A stretch of DNA of 64,000 bases from positions 3,755,042 through 3,819,041 of the forward strand of contig JAVDOI010000007.1 in the NCBI GenBank assembly GCA_032191485.1, in the 5' to 3' direction. Shown in pieces: positions 11,654-23,985 of this stretch (positions within the stretch are counted from its first letter, which is position 1; each line of letters begins with the position of its first letter). The notes under the pieces were generated by a model. That model searched no databases and was not told the DNA's origin. It saw only the letters and a list, made by a program, of their open reading frames with translations. Both the position numbers and the translations under genes were made by a program. This stretch comes from Leptoclinus maculatus. Its lineage: Eukaryota > Chordata > Actinopteri > Perciformes > Stichaeidae.

Positions 11654-14119
11654 CTGTTCCAGTCAGAACCAGACAACGCTGCATCTGTGTTGGTGCATTT
11701 ACTTGCATGTGCACGGGCATCTCCTTTCTCTCATTACATTAATGCAAATGACTTCAACTGACATAGAACAGATGAACCTGAACAAAAGGCAAAGTATCCC
11801 GGTATCTTTGAGCTCGACGGACAAATTATACTGCAAAGTACAACACCTCAGTATTGACACATCAAGTTCACCAGTTATAGGTAGCACATCCTACAGAACC
11901 ACGGGGCTAGACGAGCAATGGAGCTTGAAGCAACCCGATCGGGGAGCTCAACAATATAAGGAGGTGGAGGCTATGAGAGCTGCACACCCATTGAACAATG
12001 TATATGTCTAGGGCTTTTATTGTGAAATGTAAGAACAGAAAGAGTGGATCTGGTCTGCGCAGCCTTTGTCAAGGTTGAAAGGAGAAATAAAGTGTTCTGT
12101 CTTGCTGTCGGACTACCATGCCTCCACGTTGTTCTACACTATAGTGTGCATATTGAAAATGTCCCGCACAACGTCATTGGTTGATTCCTTTATTCACAGT
12201 GCGAAATAACTGACCTTGTTCCGAAAAAGACAAATTCTAGGTATAATATTTCTGTTTTATGTGACAGTCCTCATGACAAAAATAACAATTCGGAAAAACA
12301 TTTTGACAGGCGAAGTTATCGCATGAAAAAAACACCCTACTGTGTAAAGACCTTAAAGCTGACGAATAACTGCATAGTACTTTGATTAAAATGCCCACAA
12401 TGTTTTAAGCTGGCAAACAATAACTGATAGAACCACTTTTGAAAGTTATAGTGTTGAGCCCTGCCCATATGTCATACTTGTCATTTAATCCAGGGTAACA
12501 TAGAAATATTGATCATAGCTGCTTTAACCTTTAATTATTAGCCAAAGCCACAACTTTGCCATTTGACGCCAAATTGGACTGCGTATGTACCAACCATCAA
12601 CGGCCATCTCTGTGCCAGGTAATAACTTATAGGTCATCTCAACCTCCTCAAAATGGTTCCAGTGTTTCATGACCTTACAATCATGTATGAAGTACTCTGA
12701 CATCATTAATTGGCCAGTTGGGTTTCACCCACCTGTTTTAGGATGTCATGACCAGTAAGACGGTTTGGAACCTATTCTGTTAATATATCGTCTGGTTCTA
12801 CAGTAGAACAAAGATCAGTAAAGATTCTATGTTTCATTACCCCTTCTCGCTATGAAGAACTACAGGAGAGAAATCACTGAGCCAGAGGATGCTCTCATCC
12901 TTCACCTGCCTGTGTCTTTATCATTTTACTTCTCCACCCTCTGTTTCAATAAAACAACCAAAAAAAGTTGGCTTGGTAGAGGTTTTACAACGACACATGA
13001 TCATGCGAGGAAAAAGTAAAAATCTGAGAAAGTAAAGCCAAATCAATACTTATCTCGCCTTATTTGTGTGTTGCTCCTCCTGTTCTCCACCCACTGACTT
13101 TTCACCACTAATTGGCATCGCAATCGAACAGAGAGGCGACCTTCAAAGTACAGTAAAGTACACAATGAAGCCAATTACGTCTGCAAGAGTTACTGAAGAG
13201 TTATGTCTTCCTTCCTTGCTTTCTATAAATCATTATCTCCCTCTCATCCATCAAGGCTGCATGATTGCTTGACAGCCATTATAAGACAACCCAATCCATT
13301 TAGACCTACTTGCTACATTCACGTTCAGCGGAATAAAATCGTAACTCGCGTTCGCCCACCAGCCCCCTGGGCAGCCATCCACATAGGCCCAGAGCAAGCA
13401 GTGAATGTCTGTATGTGATCTCGTGCACATGCCCTCTGCCTGTGTGTTTGCATTTGCACAAATGTGTGAATGTGTGCAGAGCTGCTGCTGTGTTTGCTCT
13501 GTGTAATCCAGGACAGTCAGTTTGTATTTAGTGGATCAATACCTCAGGATGATGGGCGTTGGTAGAGCAGCAATCGGCACTCCTCTGGCTGGTTGTCTAA
13601 TGTATATAGACCCCTTATCTGTTGTAAACATGATGACAAATTGGGACGTAGGTGAAGGCAGAATAATTCTCTGAACACAATAGCTAACGCTGGTTAGAAA
13701 GTTTTATTAGTTTTTTTAAATAATGACTGTATATATATGTAATATATACAATATGTAAAATGACTCACTCTCGGCAACAGCGAGTGTTAATTGACCAACG
13801 CCATATTATACAAATTATTGACATATTAGCCGACCTAACAGCGCTGGCAGATTGTTTCGCTGGGTAGAGAGCAGACGGGAGCTCCGGAGTGGCTTGTCCA
13901 TCTCCAAAGGTGACTAGTAAGCTAGCTAGTCCGGCCATTAGTGCGAAACCAGTGTAATGATAGCATGAAAGCCATGCAGAATAAGCTAGCTAAGTATCCA
14001 GCCGCCCACTAGTTAGCTTGCTAATTCCACCATGCACCAAGGCATTATTGATGTGCTTGTATGGTTAATATACAATAATATATAAATCACAAAGTCAAAC
14101 AAACAGTAGAACATCTTTC
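11654..14119. other. Non-coding, no gene recognised
   Basis: No TIR pair or conserved coding was found. The frame at 11592-12011 (139 codons) starts inside the A2 element and has no domain. TA-rich steps occur at 13730-13760. Confidence 0.5.
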
Positions 14120-14362
14120 CTCTAAACCAGTGGCGGCTGGTGGAACATTTTCTAGATAGGGCCATCCAATCAATTTCAGCAAACATCCCAGTATGATATA
14201 ATGCAAAAAAATTAAGGTATCAAACACGCATTACTACTTTGTAGTTAAATATTTAACATTTATTCCAACACGAAAGAAAGCAGTAAATAACACTTTGATA
14301 AACACGTCAGGATATCATATTTTTGTCAACTTCACAGAGAATTCAGTATAATATATATATAC

Positions 14363-14969
14363 CAGTGGCGGGCCGTCAGGGCCTGCAAAGCCTTCTCTGC
14401 TGGCCTAAACAGAATCACAAAAAAAAAAGAAAATAAGAAGAATTTTTTTATGTATTATAATTTATAAAAATATTTTTCCATGTGCATCTCTGTCGCGAAG
14501 TGCAGGGTGTGCTGTGATTGGTCAGTGGGCGAGCACGTGACCATCGTGAAACAAAACTTAACAGCAGAGTACCACACACCGTGACACAGGGGGCTGAGAC
14601 GAGGAAAGAGATTGCAGAGCAGTACGATTAACGTTTGGGTTGTGAAAGTAAAATCATAAGACGGTATCCTAAAGAGACGGATCAGCCGCGGCTTGTCATT
14701 AAGGGATGATGGTGGTTCCCACAGCCAGACCAGCTGAGAACCACTGTCCTACATGAGCACAGAAAACATTATATTTTCCTGAATTTAAGCTTCTGCATTT
14801 TCCAAATGCTCTAGCATTATACTGTACGGAACGGTTTAATACGAGTATGTACATAGTTACAGCCTTAGAAACGAATAATAGATGTGGTGCCATCATGTGG
14901 TTATAAGGTGGTATTTCAGCTGCATGACAGCAGTGAAGGCCTGGGTATAAAATGCACGGCCCACCACTG
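14363..14969 (+). mobile_element. hAT family A copy A3, short form, inserted in B1
   Basis: The ends are CAGTGGCGGGCCGT and ACGGCCCACCACTG, flanked by ATATATAC at 14355-14362 and 14970-14977. At 607 bp it is the shortest complete copy. It keeps the two outer regions and a decayed C-element end (ACGGAACGGTTTAATACG) but no transposase. It sits in the AT-rich core of B1. Confidence 0.95.
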
Positions 14970-15061
14970 ATATATACAGTATATATATAGATCATATAAT
15001 AATATTCAGTATAATATAAAGCACACACATACATATATAGATATATAGATATATATACTAT

Positions 15062-15064
15062 ACA

Positions 15065-15102
<38 letters not shown>
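15062..15102. repeat. (TA)n microsatellite in B1
   Basis: TA units with few interruptions, followed by a short (AGAAT)n run at 15104-15122. Confidence 0.85.
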
Positions 15103-15739
15103 CATAGAATAGAATAGAATAGAACATGTTTATTTATTGAGATGCCCCTATGAACCTTGTTATAGGAGGTAAAGATCAGGAGAAGTACATGAAGTGTAAT
15201 TATGAATACTGATGTTAAATTAAGCTATGATGAGTTTTCACTGTTAATTTAATGTAATCAATTAAATGTTGATGCCTCCATGACCAAGTTAGCAGATGAG
15301 ACTGAGGACAACTATGTAGAAGAAAAGATGTTCACTTTGCCTAATATGGTAGCTTGACAGAGTTCTCCATGTATGCCCTTGTGTTCTCATGTCTCCTTAC
15401 CTCCTCATCCCTCACTCCCTAACTGTCCATGCTGGATCTGTCCCCGTTGTTTTAAAAAGCTAAATAAGTTATTAGCATGACTGCATCCAGCTAGCCAACC
15501 CTGTCTGGTGTACAGCTAGTAGAGAAGCTTTGCATGTACTGCTTCCCTTTCCCGCTAGTCTGCTGTCTGATTGTGAGGTCAGGCTGATCTGGGATCAGCT
15601 CTTTGGTCTGCAGAATCTCCGCCAAAGTTCTCCTCTCAAACTGGTCTTGGAGGAGTAGTGCTCTGAATCTATTTGAGGACGCTGATTGGCTAAATTGTAT
15701 GTCACTCATTTATATCTTTAATCAGCAATTGGCTAAACT

Positions 15740-16046
15740 CAGTGGTGGCTGGTGGAAAATTTTCTTGGTAGGGCTGTGCCACATCCAATCAATTTCAGCA
15801 AACATCCCAGAATGATTTAATGCAAAAAAATGAAGGTATCAAACACGCATTACTACTTTGCAGTTAAATATTTAACATTTATTCCAACACGAAAAAAGCA
15901 GTAAATAACACTTTGACAAACACGTCAGGACATCTTATTTTAGTCACCCTCACAGGAAAATTCAGTATAATATAATATATATATCATATAATAATATTCT
16001 GTATAATATAATTATATATATCATATAATAATATTCAGTTTAATAT

Positions 16047-16107
<61 letters not shown>

Positions 16108-16846
16108 CATTATTTATATATAACTATATATCCATTTCTCAGACAGGTGCTTTATGTCCCTCACTCCCTAACTGTCCATGCTGGATCTGCCCCCGTTGTG
16201 TTAAAAAGCTAAATAGGTTATTAGCATGACGTCATCCAGCGAGCCAAACCTGTCTGGTGTACAGCTACTAGAGAAGCTTCATGTACTGCTTCTCTTTCCT
16301 GCTAGTCTGCTGTCTGATTGTGAGGTCAGGCTGATCTGGGATCAGCTCTTTCAGCTGTATTTTCTCCTCTCAGTTCTCCTCTTGGAGGAGCAGTGCTCGT
16401 GCTGGCGCTCGCCTGTAGAGACTAGTCCCAACGAGAACGCGCAGCTTGGGGCAGAATGAAATCTGCCCCAAGCTGAATCTATTTGAGGACGCTGATTGGC
16501 TAAATTCTATGTCACTCATTTATATCTTTAGTCAGCATTAAAGCATCATTGGCTAAACTGCTTTATAGACCCGCCTCTTTGGGGCAGTTTCTCCAGCGCC
16601 CCAGCCAGCTGAGACGTGCACACGCAGAGAGGACCTGCAGACAGGCAGAGAGGACGTGCAGGAAAAGCATATATTTACCGCAGATATCATATTTTACACA
16701 TATTACTGGGTGATTCCATGTTTCAAAAACACAAATATTGTCAATTTGTATAGTTTATTATTATTATTATTTTATTTTATTTTTTTATTATTTGTAGCTC
16801 AAGGGGGGGCAGCGCCCTAGCGCCCTCTATGGACCAGCCGCCACTG
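15740..16846 (+). mobile_element. hAT-like family B copy B2, inserted into B1
   Basis: Its ends are CAGTGGTGGCTGGTGG and GACCAGCCGCCACTG. The 8-bp flanks GCTAAACT at 15732-15739 and 16847-16854 match exactly. The interrupted sequence (TTGGCTAAACT... continuing CTGCTTCATAGACCC) is B1's own right part, which B2 also carries (CTGCTTTATAGACCC), so one family member has jumped into another. Its 1107 bp have no transposase. It contains a CA/TA microsatellite and a GCTTGGGGCAGA...TCTGCCCCAAGC inverted pair near 16443-16475. Confidence 0.96.
16051..16107. repeat. (CA)n(TA)n compound microsatellite in B2
   Basis: About 20 CA units run directly into about 8 TA units. Such tracts occur at the same internal place in other B copies. 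Confidence 0.9.
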
Positions 16847-17133
16847 GCTAAACTGCTTCATAGACCCGCCTCCTGTGGGCCATTTCTCCATGGTCCCAGC
16901 GCTGCTGAGACATGCAGACAGGCGGAGAGAATGAGCAGGAAAAGCATATATTTTGCGCAGATATCATATTTTACAAATATTACTGGGTACATTCCATATT
17001 TCAAAAACACAAATATTGACAATTTGTATAATTTATTATTATTATTATTATTTTAATTTTTTTGTGACTCAAGGAGGGGTGCTCAAGGTGGGGCCACGCC
17101 CCCCTCTATTGGCCAGCCGCAACTTCTCTAAAC

Positions 17134-18941
17134 CGTCTGACCTCTTCGTCCTTTTTCTGTTCTCTTTTCCTCTTTCAGTTTTCAATTTCATGGGCCTCTG
17201 TCCTACTGAACTCTGACCTTTGTCCCCTCCCCCCATGTGAGTATAGCAGCCTGTCTACACACACACACACGCACACAAAAACAAGCAGGGAGAAGGCAGA
17301 CAGACACTCTTTGCACATTAAGTCATCAATACTTGACTGGGGCATTAAGCTGCACATTATCTACACACTGTACACACGTATACATCAGTCACACACACTC
17401 CACACTGTACTCTCTGGCCTGGCTGCAGACAGAGCGGTATAGATTGTTCAGCATTGATTTGCTCTACATTTGTTAAAGATAACAGCTGCTGTGCTGATCC
17501 ACTGTCAAAGCACGATCGCAGGCTGTGAAAATGTGCAGTGTTTTAACATCCATCTTTTGGGCTACTACACTCAAGCATTCACGAAACACTCTCACTATCT
17601 TACCAACACGCTTGTTTCTGATGATCTAGGACTGTAATTATGTTTAGCTTCCTGCCCAAACAGCCCAAAATCTGAGAAACCTCCCATCATGTGGCCTAAA
17701 TTAGAAGACATAGCGCCTGTGGTCATTTTCTCAGCATGCTTCCAGTAGCAAGGTCATATATGTTTTGATGTCGAGGTTCAGATGAAAACCAAGTACATCA
17801 GCTTTGCCACAGTTTTAAAAACCACGGTGAGAAATTCACATTGACAACCAGGCATTTTTTTCCAACATGGTGTGAATGCTAAACTTTCAAGCTGAAAATC
17901 AGTTCCCACATGGCATCAACTCTGATGAGAGGGAAAACGTTTGCTAAAGCCAAACCAATAAAGAGAGAGATTGTCTTTGAAATCAAATTAGAAGGGCAGA
18001 TAGACGGACAAGAAGAAGAACGGAGGTCAACTGCACTGGCAGTAAATGGAAAAGATGTGTCAAAGCTGAGATTCAGTTTGTCCTAGAAAGTAACTTGTGA
18101 CCAGTTTTGTGCTAATTTTTCAACCTGGGTCCTATTCTCATAAATTAAACAAAGAAAGTAACCCCCTGGATTAGCTACTATAGCTAAAAGTGATTTATGA
18201 AAACTTTGAAGATTTGGAGAATTATCAAAGTGCAATATTGACGTGATTAGAAGTTAACGTTACCCACGGTCAGATTGCCCACAATTATGAATATAAGACC
18301 CAGGTTGTAAAATAGTGGTATTTTCCTTTAACTCAATTCAATCCTATAAAAGGTCGACAATGACTCAACTTTTGATGCCTCTTTTGTGCCTCTGCTCTTT
18401 GCGGTTTCTTCGGACAAAAGTATGATTGAACGGTAAAGCTGAGTGTCCCTGTGACAACAGAGGGCGTAAACAGACCTGCTGACTGTCCCCCTAACATGCC
18501 CCTAACTGAAAAAGTTGAAGTAAGGAACTTGAGCAAAAGTGCAGTATTTCTATTCCCAAAGCTTTTAAAAGCAGTGCATGGGTCACTGAGTGGGAGGTTT
18601 GCCTTTTCTACAGACTTCCTACACACATATGCGCACAAATGAACACAGACAGGAATAGAGAAATTCTATTTTAAAAAAGCAGAACCAAAACAAAGGTTAA
18701 AGCTAGTGAAGGTAATGTATTTTAGAAACATTTCTTGTTATATTTGTTAAAATGAGCACCAAAGTGCGGATTCCTTGCTTGTGCTCATCTCTCCTTTGAC
18801 AACCAAAGCCTCTTCCTGATCCAGTTATTATTTATTGTACTTGTGACAGCACTTCCTGCCTCGTACATAATGAATGCTTCATACCTCAGTCATACAGCTC
18901 TGCAGGACTCCTTCTGTCACACCTGGAGGGAATGCGACTTC
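17134..18941. other. Non-coding, no gene recognised
   Basis: CA-rich patches at about 17257-17400 are short. No conserved coding similarity, no TIR pair. Confidence 0.5.
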
Positions 18942-18974
18942 CTTCCTCGATGAACCTTTAGTTCATCGAGGAAG
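18942..18974. repeat. Perfect 14-bp inverted repeat with 5-base loop
   Basis: CTTCCTCGATGAAC is followed by CTTTA and then by its exact reverse complement. It has no T tail and no neighbouring gene, so a terminator role is not suggested. It may be a small templated inversion. Confidence 0.8.
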
Positions 18975-19610
18975 TAAACAATCTTCGTGGTGATTTTTGT
19001 TTCTCCTCATCATCATAAAACACCCTTGCCCTAACAAATGTGGAATCACAGGTGAGGTGTGGAGACTTTCTCACCTTGTCATTTTCATAGATACTCAGGG
19101 GGAATGGTGGTGGACAGAACAAATGGAAAAGGAACGATGGAGAGGAAGACATAATCGGTTATTGCAGAGGGAAGACAGGAGCAAGTGACTGCTGGCTGGC
19201 TGACGTCGTCACCGGTGGGGGGTGGATATTGCTATGGAAACGGCCCAAAGTTCAGGCCATGACAAACACAGGTGAGTGTTTGGGTGACAGAGAGTGAGAG
19301 CCTGACAATTACAATCTCCAGACAGTACCAATCATTTGGAAGTTATTATTGTTTGTTTTTTCGGTTTAAGAAAATATTAGTGTATGAAAACGGAGAAGTA
19401 ATGTCAATGCAATAAAGGTATGGATCAGATACAGCAACATAACCATCTTAAGGAGACATGTGAGTGTATGGAGAATGAATATAATGTAATAATATGAAGA
19501 AAAAACACGTTTAACAACGTAGTCTCTTACAACGGTTCGTATGATATCTTAGGAAAAAGTTCTCTTTTACTTTTCTTGCGTTTTCCTATTCAAGTCCAGC
19601 AACACAAAAT
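18975..19610. other. Non-coding, no feature recognised
   Basis: No gene or repeat recognised in this short interval. Confidence 0.4.
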
Positions 19611-19690
19611 AATTTGGTTAGGTTTAGGCAACAAAACTACTTAAATACAGAAGTAACATGACAAATGAATCAATGTTGACTTCTCGTTTC
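19611..19690 (+). repeat. Single unit of the GGTTTAGGCAAC dispersed repeat
   Basis: It contains TTTGGTTAGGTTTAGGCAAC and, downstream, AATGTTGACTTCTCGTTTCA. The same order of motifs, inverted, occurs at 46430-46570 and 54600-54740. Confidence 0.65.
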
Positions 19691-19889
19691 ACTTGGGGCA
19701 CAACAGTAGTCTCCTGGCTGAAAGACTCCATAGCTCCGAGCTCCTCATACTACAACTTCTCATTTTCATATTTATGGTTGTGTACAGAATATTAAGTAAA
19801 CAAGATATTGAGCTTTATAGATGTTGGTAACTCTATTTTTGCACTTTAATGAATTATGAATGCTCTCATTTTGAAATTACCGAGATGTT

Positions 19890-20330
19890 AAGAGCAAAAG
19901 ATGTGGTTTTGAAGCATTGAGTTCAGCGATTTCGCCGTCACCATCTGGGATTACGGCTGTCGCCACGTTGTTGTTTTTTGCAACCAATAAACGGAAGTTA
20001 CCATATTTTGGATGCGGAAGAGTTACGTAGGGAACTGGTAGCGGCAGCGACCTGTCAATCACAAGGTAGCCCCGGTCTATTTGACTCTAAATGGACCATA
20101 ATTTACTAAATGGACATCATGCTGTATTGGAGACTTGAAACTAGAGATTGAGACCATAAACTCATGTTTACAATGTTTACTGAGGGAATAAATACAGTGA
20201 GAGTCATTTTCTCACAGACTTCCATCCAATGGATTCGCCCCATGCTGGACAGTAGAGAGAATGCAAGTTTTAAGACACTGGCTTCACTCAGCAGGCCGAG
20301 AATAAAAAGAGAATGAGGAGGAAGTTGAAA
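19890..20330 (+). repeat. Dispersed repeat (TATATAAGAAGTGGACG family), partial copy
   Basis: It shares long blocks with 29318-29615, 45575-46060 and 50308-50510: GCAACCAATAAACGGAAGTT, then ATGGACCATAATTTACTAAA, then the GAGACCATAAACTCATGTTT stretch. It has no long open frame. The 5' end (the TATATAAG block) is missing here. The class of element is unknown to me. Confidence 0.75.
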
Positions 20331-20679
20331 ACTCAGGTTAACACGCAGCGCGGCCTGCCTCCAATGTCATCTTTAACCTTAGCACCTCGCTAATTAACCG
20401 TACAGGCCTCTCATCCTCCCTCAGAACATGGCCTGGAGTCCACGCAGGTAATGAGAGAGCGTGTGTGGTCCTCACGTGCACTCGTTTGTCTGAGTTTTAC
20501 TTCCCCTGTTATTAGTGTGTGGCCGGCTCTTTCTAAAGTTTGACTGCATCAACCACATCTGTCGGACACGCGACTCCACCCAAAGCACCTCTTCCGACCT
20601 CACACAAGAAGTAGATTAGGGCCTTCGGCAGGCAGAGCAGGAGGGCACCTCTAGGGCAGACAGAGCGGCAGCACAACCA

Positions 20680-20787
20680 CAGCTGCAGCTCACGTGGAGG
20701 AACTGAAGGAACAGACAGCTGCAGCTCATGTGGAGGAACTGAAGGAACAGACAGCTGCAGCTCATGTGGAGGAACTGAAGGAACAGA
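20680..20787. repeat. 36-bp tandem repeat, 3 copies
   Basis: Three almost identical 36-base units begin CAGCTGCAGCTCA and contain GTGGAGGAACTGAAGGAAC. Because 36 is a multiple of three, a minus-strand frame shows a repeated LFLQFLHMSCSC; it has no similarity to a known protein. Confidence 0.9.
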
Positions 20788-21975
20788 AGGGTTTTAGCTG
20801 CACAAGAGACGAGACAAATATCAGTCCTTGTGGTCAAAAGTCTGCTGTGGGTGTTAAGAGGGCGGATGACTGACAGCACACACACTCACTCAACAGTGAT
20901 TCTATATTTAAACTTCAGACTGGAAAGATTAAGTGAACCTAACCCAAATCCTGCTCTCCGCATCCTGTCAGCAGAGGTAAAGACGAGACCAGCGGTTGGA
21001 AACATAATCTCTCCGTGTTCACGCAGTCAGTTCACACTGACCTGCTAACAGCAGCAGGCAGGCGGGCAGGCGACCAACCCCCAAACACACACACACGCTC
21101 ACTATTCACCGCACAGCTGTCCAGCCCTCAATGTAGGTTCAGCAAGATGCACAGATTTCAACCAAATGAGTTTAATCCAGAATAAATATGGTTCAACCAA
21201 TCTCATTCAGATTGCAAATCCCTCTGCAAAAAAAATTTAAATATGATGATGCTATACTCTTTGTTCAGTTAACAAACATAAAATGTGTCACTTACCAAAA
21301 TTGGTGGTCAAAGATTAGCAAAAAAAAGATTTAATAATTGACCAGTGTTTCAACATGACAAGTCTTCTTCAGGGTGCTGAGGTAAAAAAACAGCTCCACG
21401 GGCATTAAATAGGGGATGAGACACAGGTATGCTCAATCATGGGGAGGCATGTCCTCAATCATACTTACACGCTGAGTTACCTGATTCATTAGGCATTTAA
21501 GAATATCAATAGCAGCCTACATATCAATGTCAGAAAATCTGCAGACGTATGAAGACACAATTTTAGCAGAGACACTTGTATGATGTCACTCTAACGACAC
21601 AGCATTAGCAGCAAGCAGGACTGGAAGGACACCAGTTCAACCGATGGTCACGTACCACATCTGCTCTATACTCTGCTCTACAATTGGATTTGAAATGATA
21701 ACGATAGAAGAATTAACAATACAGGCTGAAGAGGACGGACAGCGTCTGTGTTTATGTGTGTGTGTGTGTGAGAGAGTAATTATGTGCTATTGGGTATGAT
21801 GCATGAGATGATGTATGTAGTCCTCTATACGTCACAGAGCACACGTGAGGTTAATGTGTATCCAATCCACTGTGTTAGTGTGTGTTGTGTCTGTATATGT
21901 CATATACACAGTTGACAGCTGACCCTGTGTCTGCCCTCTACTGTTTAGATCCTGTTACTATGGCCATATTCATAC
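20788..21975. other. Non-coding, no gene recognised
   Basis: A short (TG)n run lies near 21753-21770. Nothing else recognised. Confidence 0.5.
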
Positions 21976-22225
21976 CACTATGGATGGATTACTGAAGGGG
22001 GCCTACCGGGCACAGGCCCAGGGGCCCAAAGTGTCAAACCCGACCCCCCCCCCGACCTTAAAATAACCACAAAAACACCAAAACAACTACAAAGAGACAC
22101 AAAATAACTGCAAAGAGTTGCAAGACAGCTGCAAAGAGACAATAAATGACCACAAACACACAAAAAACAACTATAAAGACAAATAAACTACAAAGAGACA
22201 CAAAACAACAATTAAAATAATAGCA
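21976..22225. repeat. Dispersed repeat with ACTACAAAGAGACACA minisatellite, copy 1
   Basis: The leader TGGATTACTGAAGGGGGCC...GGGCCCAAAGTGTC is followed by diverged tandem units of AACAACTACAAAGAGACAC. The same leader and array recur at 43095-43522, so leader and array form one mobile or dispersed unit. Confidence 0.8.
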
Positions 22226-23869
22226 AAGTTGCTTATAAGCAGAAATAAAGTAAAGCTGCAGAGTGGAGATGTTCTATTATATATTTTTTTCTAACTGGTG
22301 AATTAATGAATACACTCAATGATATGCAAACAAAAAAGGCAATATCACATCTGCATATGAATTAGCTACAGTAGAAAATGTAACAAGCTGCTTTTGTGGT
22401 AGAATGAAGTGGACCAGGGTCAAATGTTTTGAGGCATTTACGAAATGAAATAAATAACAAAATAATGTATTGTGAAAACCAAGCTCCTCCTTTCTGCATT
22501 AGAGCACTGCTCTTCTTTGGACAATGCACAACCAAAAAGCAATAGAGTTTTAGCATTCATCCGTCCATGCTGCCATGCTGGCAGGTTCATGTGCCAGCGC
22601 AGCAGCATGGGTGGATGTAAGGGAACAGATGGAGGATACAGAGAAGACGAGAGGATGGCCGACATACAAGAGTGGTGGAGGAGGAGGAGGAGGAGGAGAG
22701 GGATGAGAAATGTAAAGGATAGGTGCCCACATGAAAGGATGAAGCCCATACAGCCTGAGTATAAATGAAAGAGAGAAGGGCAGTGAAGAGGGTGGAGGAG
22801 AGACTGGTAAGTGAATGTTGATACATGGACTGGTCTCTAATCAACTTTAAAGGGTCTAATTACAGCTGAAGTAGCCACATGCTGTAATCACACAGTCCAT
22901 CTATATGTATATATATGTATATATGTACATATGCTGCCTGTTAAACACAGCCTTCTGGTTCAGGGCGGGTGCACTCCCTGACTCTGAGGTTCATCTTATT
23001 GAAGGTACGTCCGTTATTAATATTTTAATTATTTTTTCAGGTGTTTATATCATTCTGTAGCTTCCCAGCGATGTTCCACATTAATTAAAATATGTACATT
23101 CAAATTTAATTTTGGTTGAAGTACGTATATTTACTGTCAAATTGCTATTGGCATTATCCGTGCTACTGATAAAGTGCCAATAAAGTCTGTTTCAATAGGT
23201 AGCCACATTTCACACCATGTTTGCATCTTCATTTTTATTAATTAACAGCACGCCCTTCAAGCGCCTGGTTCAAAAGACAGCAGGCCTCCGCTTGACTGTC
23301 CACAACGACCTTCTCATCTCTGCTGGAGGCCACTCGCTGCTGAAAATGGATCTGATCCACCTTTGTGTTTTCACTTTTGGATCAGGCCTCTTGTGGGGCT
23401 GTGGATCTTAGCAGGAAACCCCAGACCTCCCATGCTGCCAGTGGCTCTGGCAATATACTCCATTCAAGCCCATGTGAGAGCAGCTAGTGGAGGAGGGGAG
23501 AGGAAATAAGAGAGATGCACTGGAGTGACACATAGAAAGAAAGAAATATTTGTATCCTTGTTGAAGATGAGCATCATGAAGAGGCAGAGGAGTGGTGGTG
23601 GGGTTCACTCATCACAAAGCTCGATGTGTTTCCACTATCTATAGTCAGGACTTGTGAGCAGAGGTTCGAAAAGGTGAGGTAAGATATCCCTAATGAGACC
23701 CCGAGGAGCTTTAGGAGCCCTTGAGGGGGTTCAGATGAGTTCCCAGCCCATTTCAATTTTACTAAAATGCAAATCGCTAAATATTAACCCAATTAAATGA
23801 ATTCAAAATGTTTTGTCCCAATTGTCCAATGCGTTTGTTTTTGACCAAATATCTGCGTAACTAATGACA
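22226..23869. other. Non-coding, no gene recognised
   Basis: A (GGA)n run of about eight units lies at 22675-22697. Overlapping frames on both strands at 22438-22844 are driven by this low-complexity sequence. Confidence 0.5.
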
Positions 23870-23985
23870 TTTCATGGTCAACAATATATTTGCTAAACAT
23901 CAGCATGTTAGCATTGCCATCGTTAGCATGTTAGCATGCCGATGTTGACATTTAGCTCAAAGCACCACTGTGCCTGAGCACAGCC
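23870..23985. repeat. Dispersed repeat with GCATGTTAGCAT motifs
   Basis: TAAACATCAGCATGTTAGCA, a second GTTAGCATGTTAGCATGC and GACATTTAGCTCAAAGCACC follow each other. I recognise this order as a widespread repeat of spiny-rayed fishes; its class is uncertain. Confidence 0.6.

Larger units (their letters stand above)
14128..17125 (+). mobile_element. hAT-like family B copy B1, interrupted by A3 and B2
   Basis: The left end is CAGTGGCGGCTGGTGG. The right end is decayed (CCAGCCGCAACTT instead of CCAGCCGCCACTG). Identical 8-bp flanks CTCTAAAC at 14120-14127 and 17126-17133 fix both ends and imply hAT-type integration. Removing A3, B2 and their duplications leaves about 1268 bp. No coding region was recognised, so it is a non-autonomous element. 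The stretch 15103-15400 is absent from B2 and may be another insertion or unique B1 sequence. Confidence 0.93.

Noticed and set aside
11592..12011. 139-codon frame beginning in the A2 element end
   Set aside because: It starts inside transposon TIR sequence and has no conserved domain.
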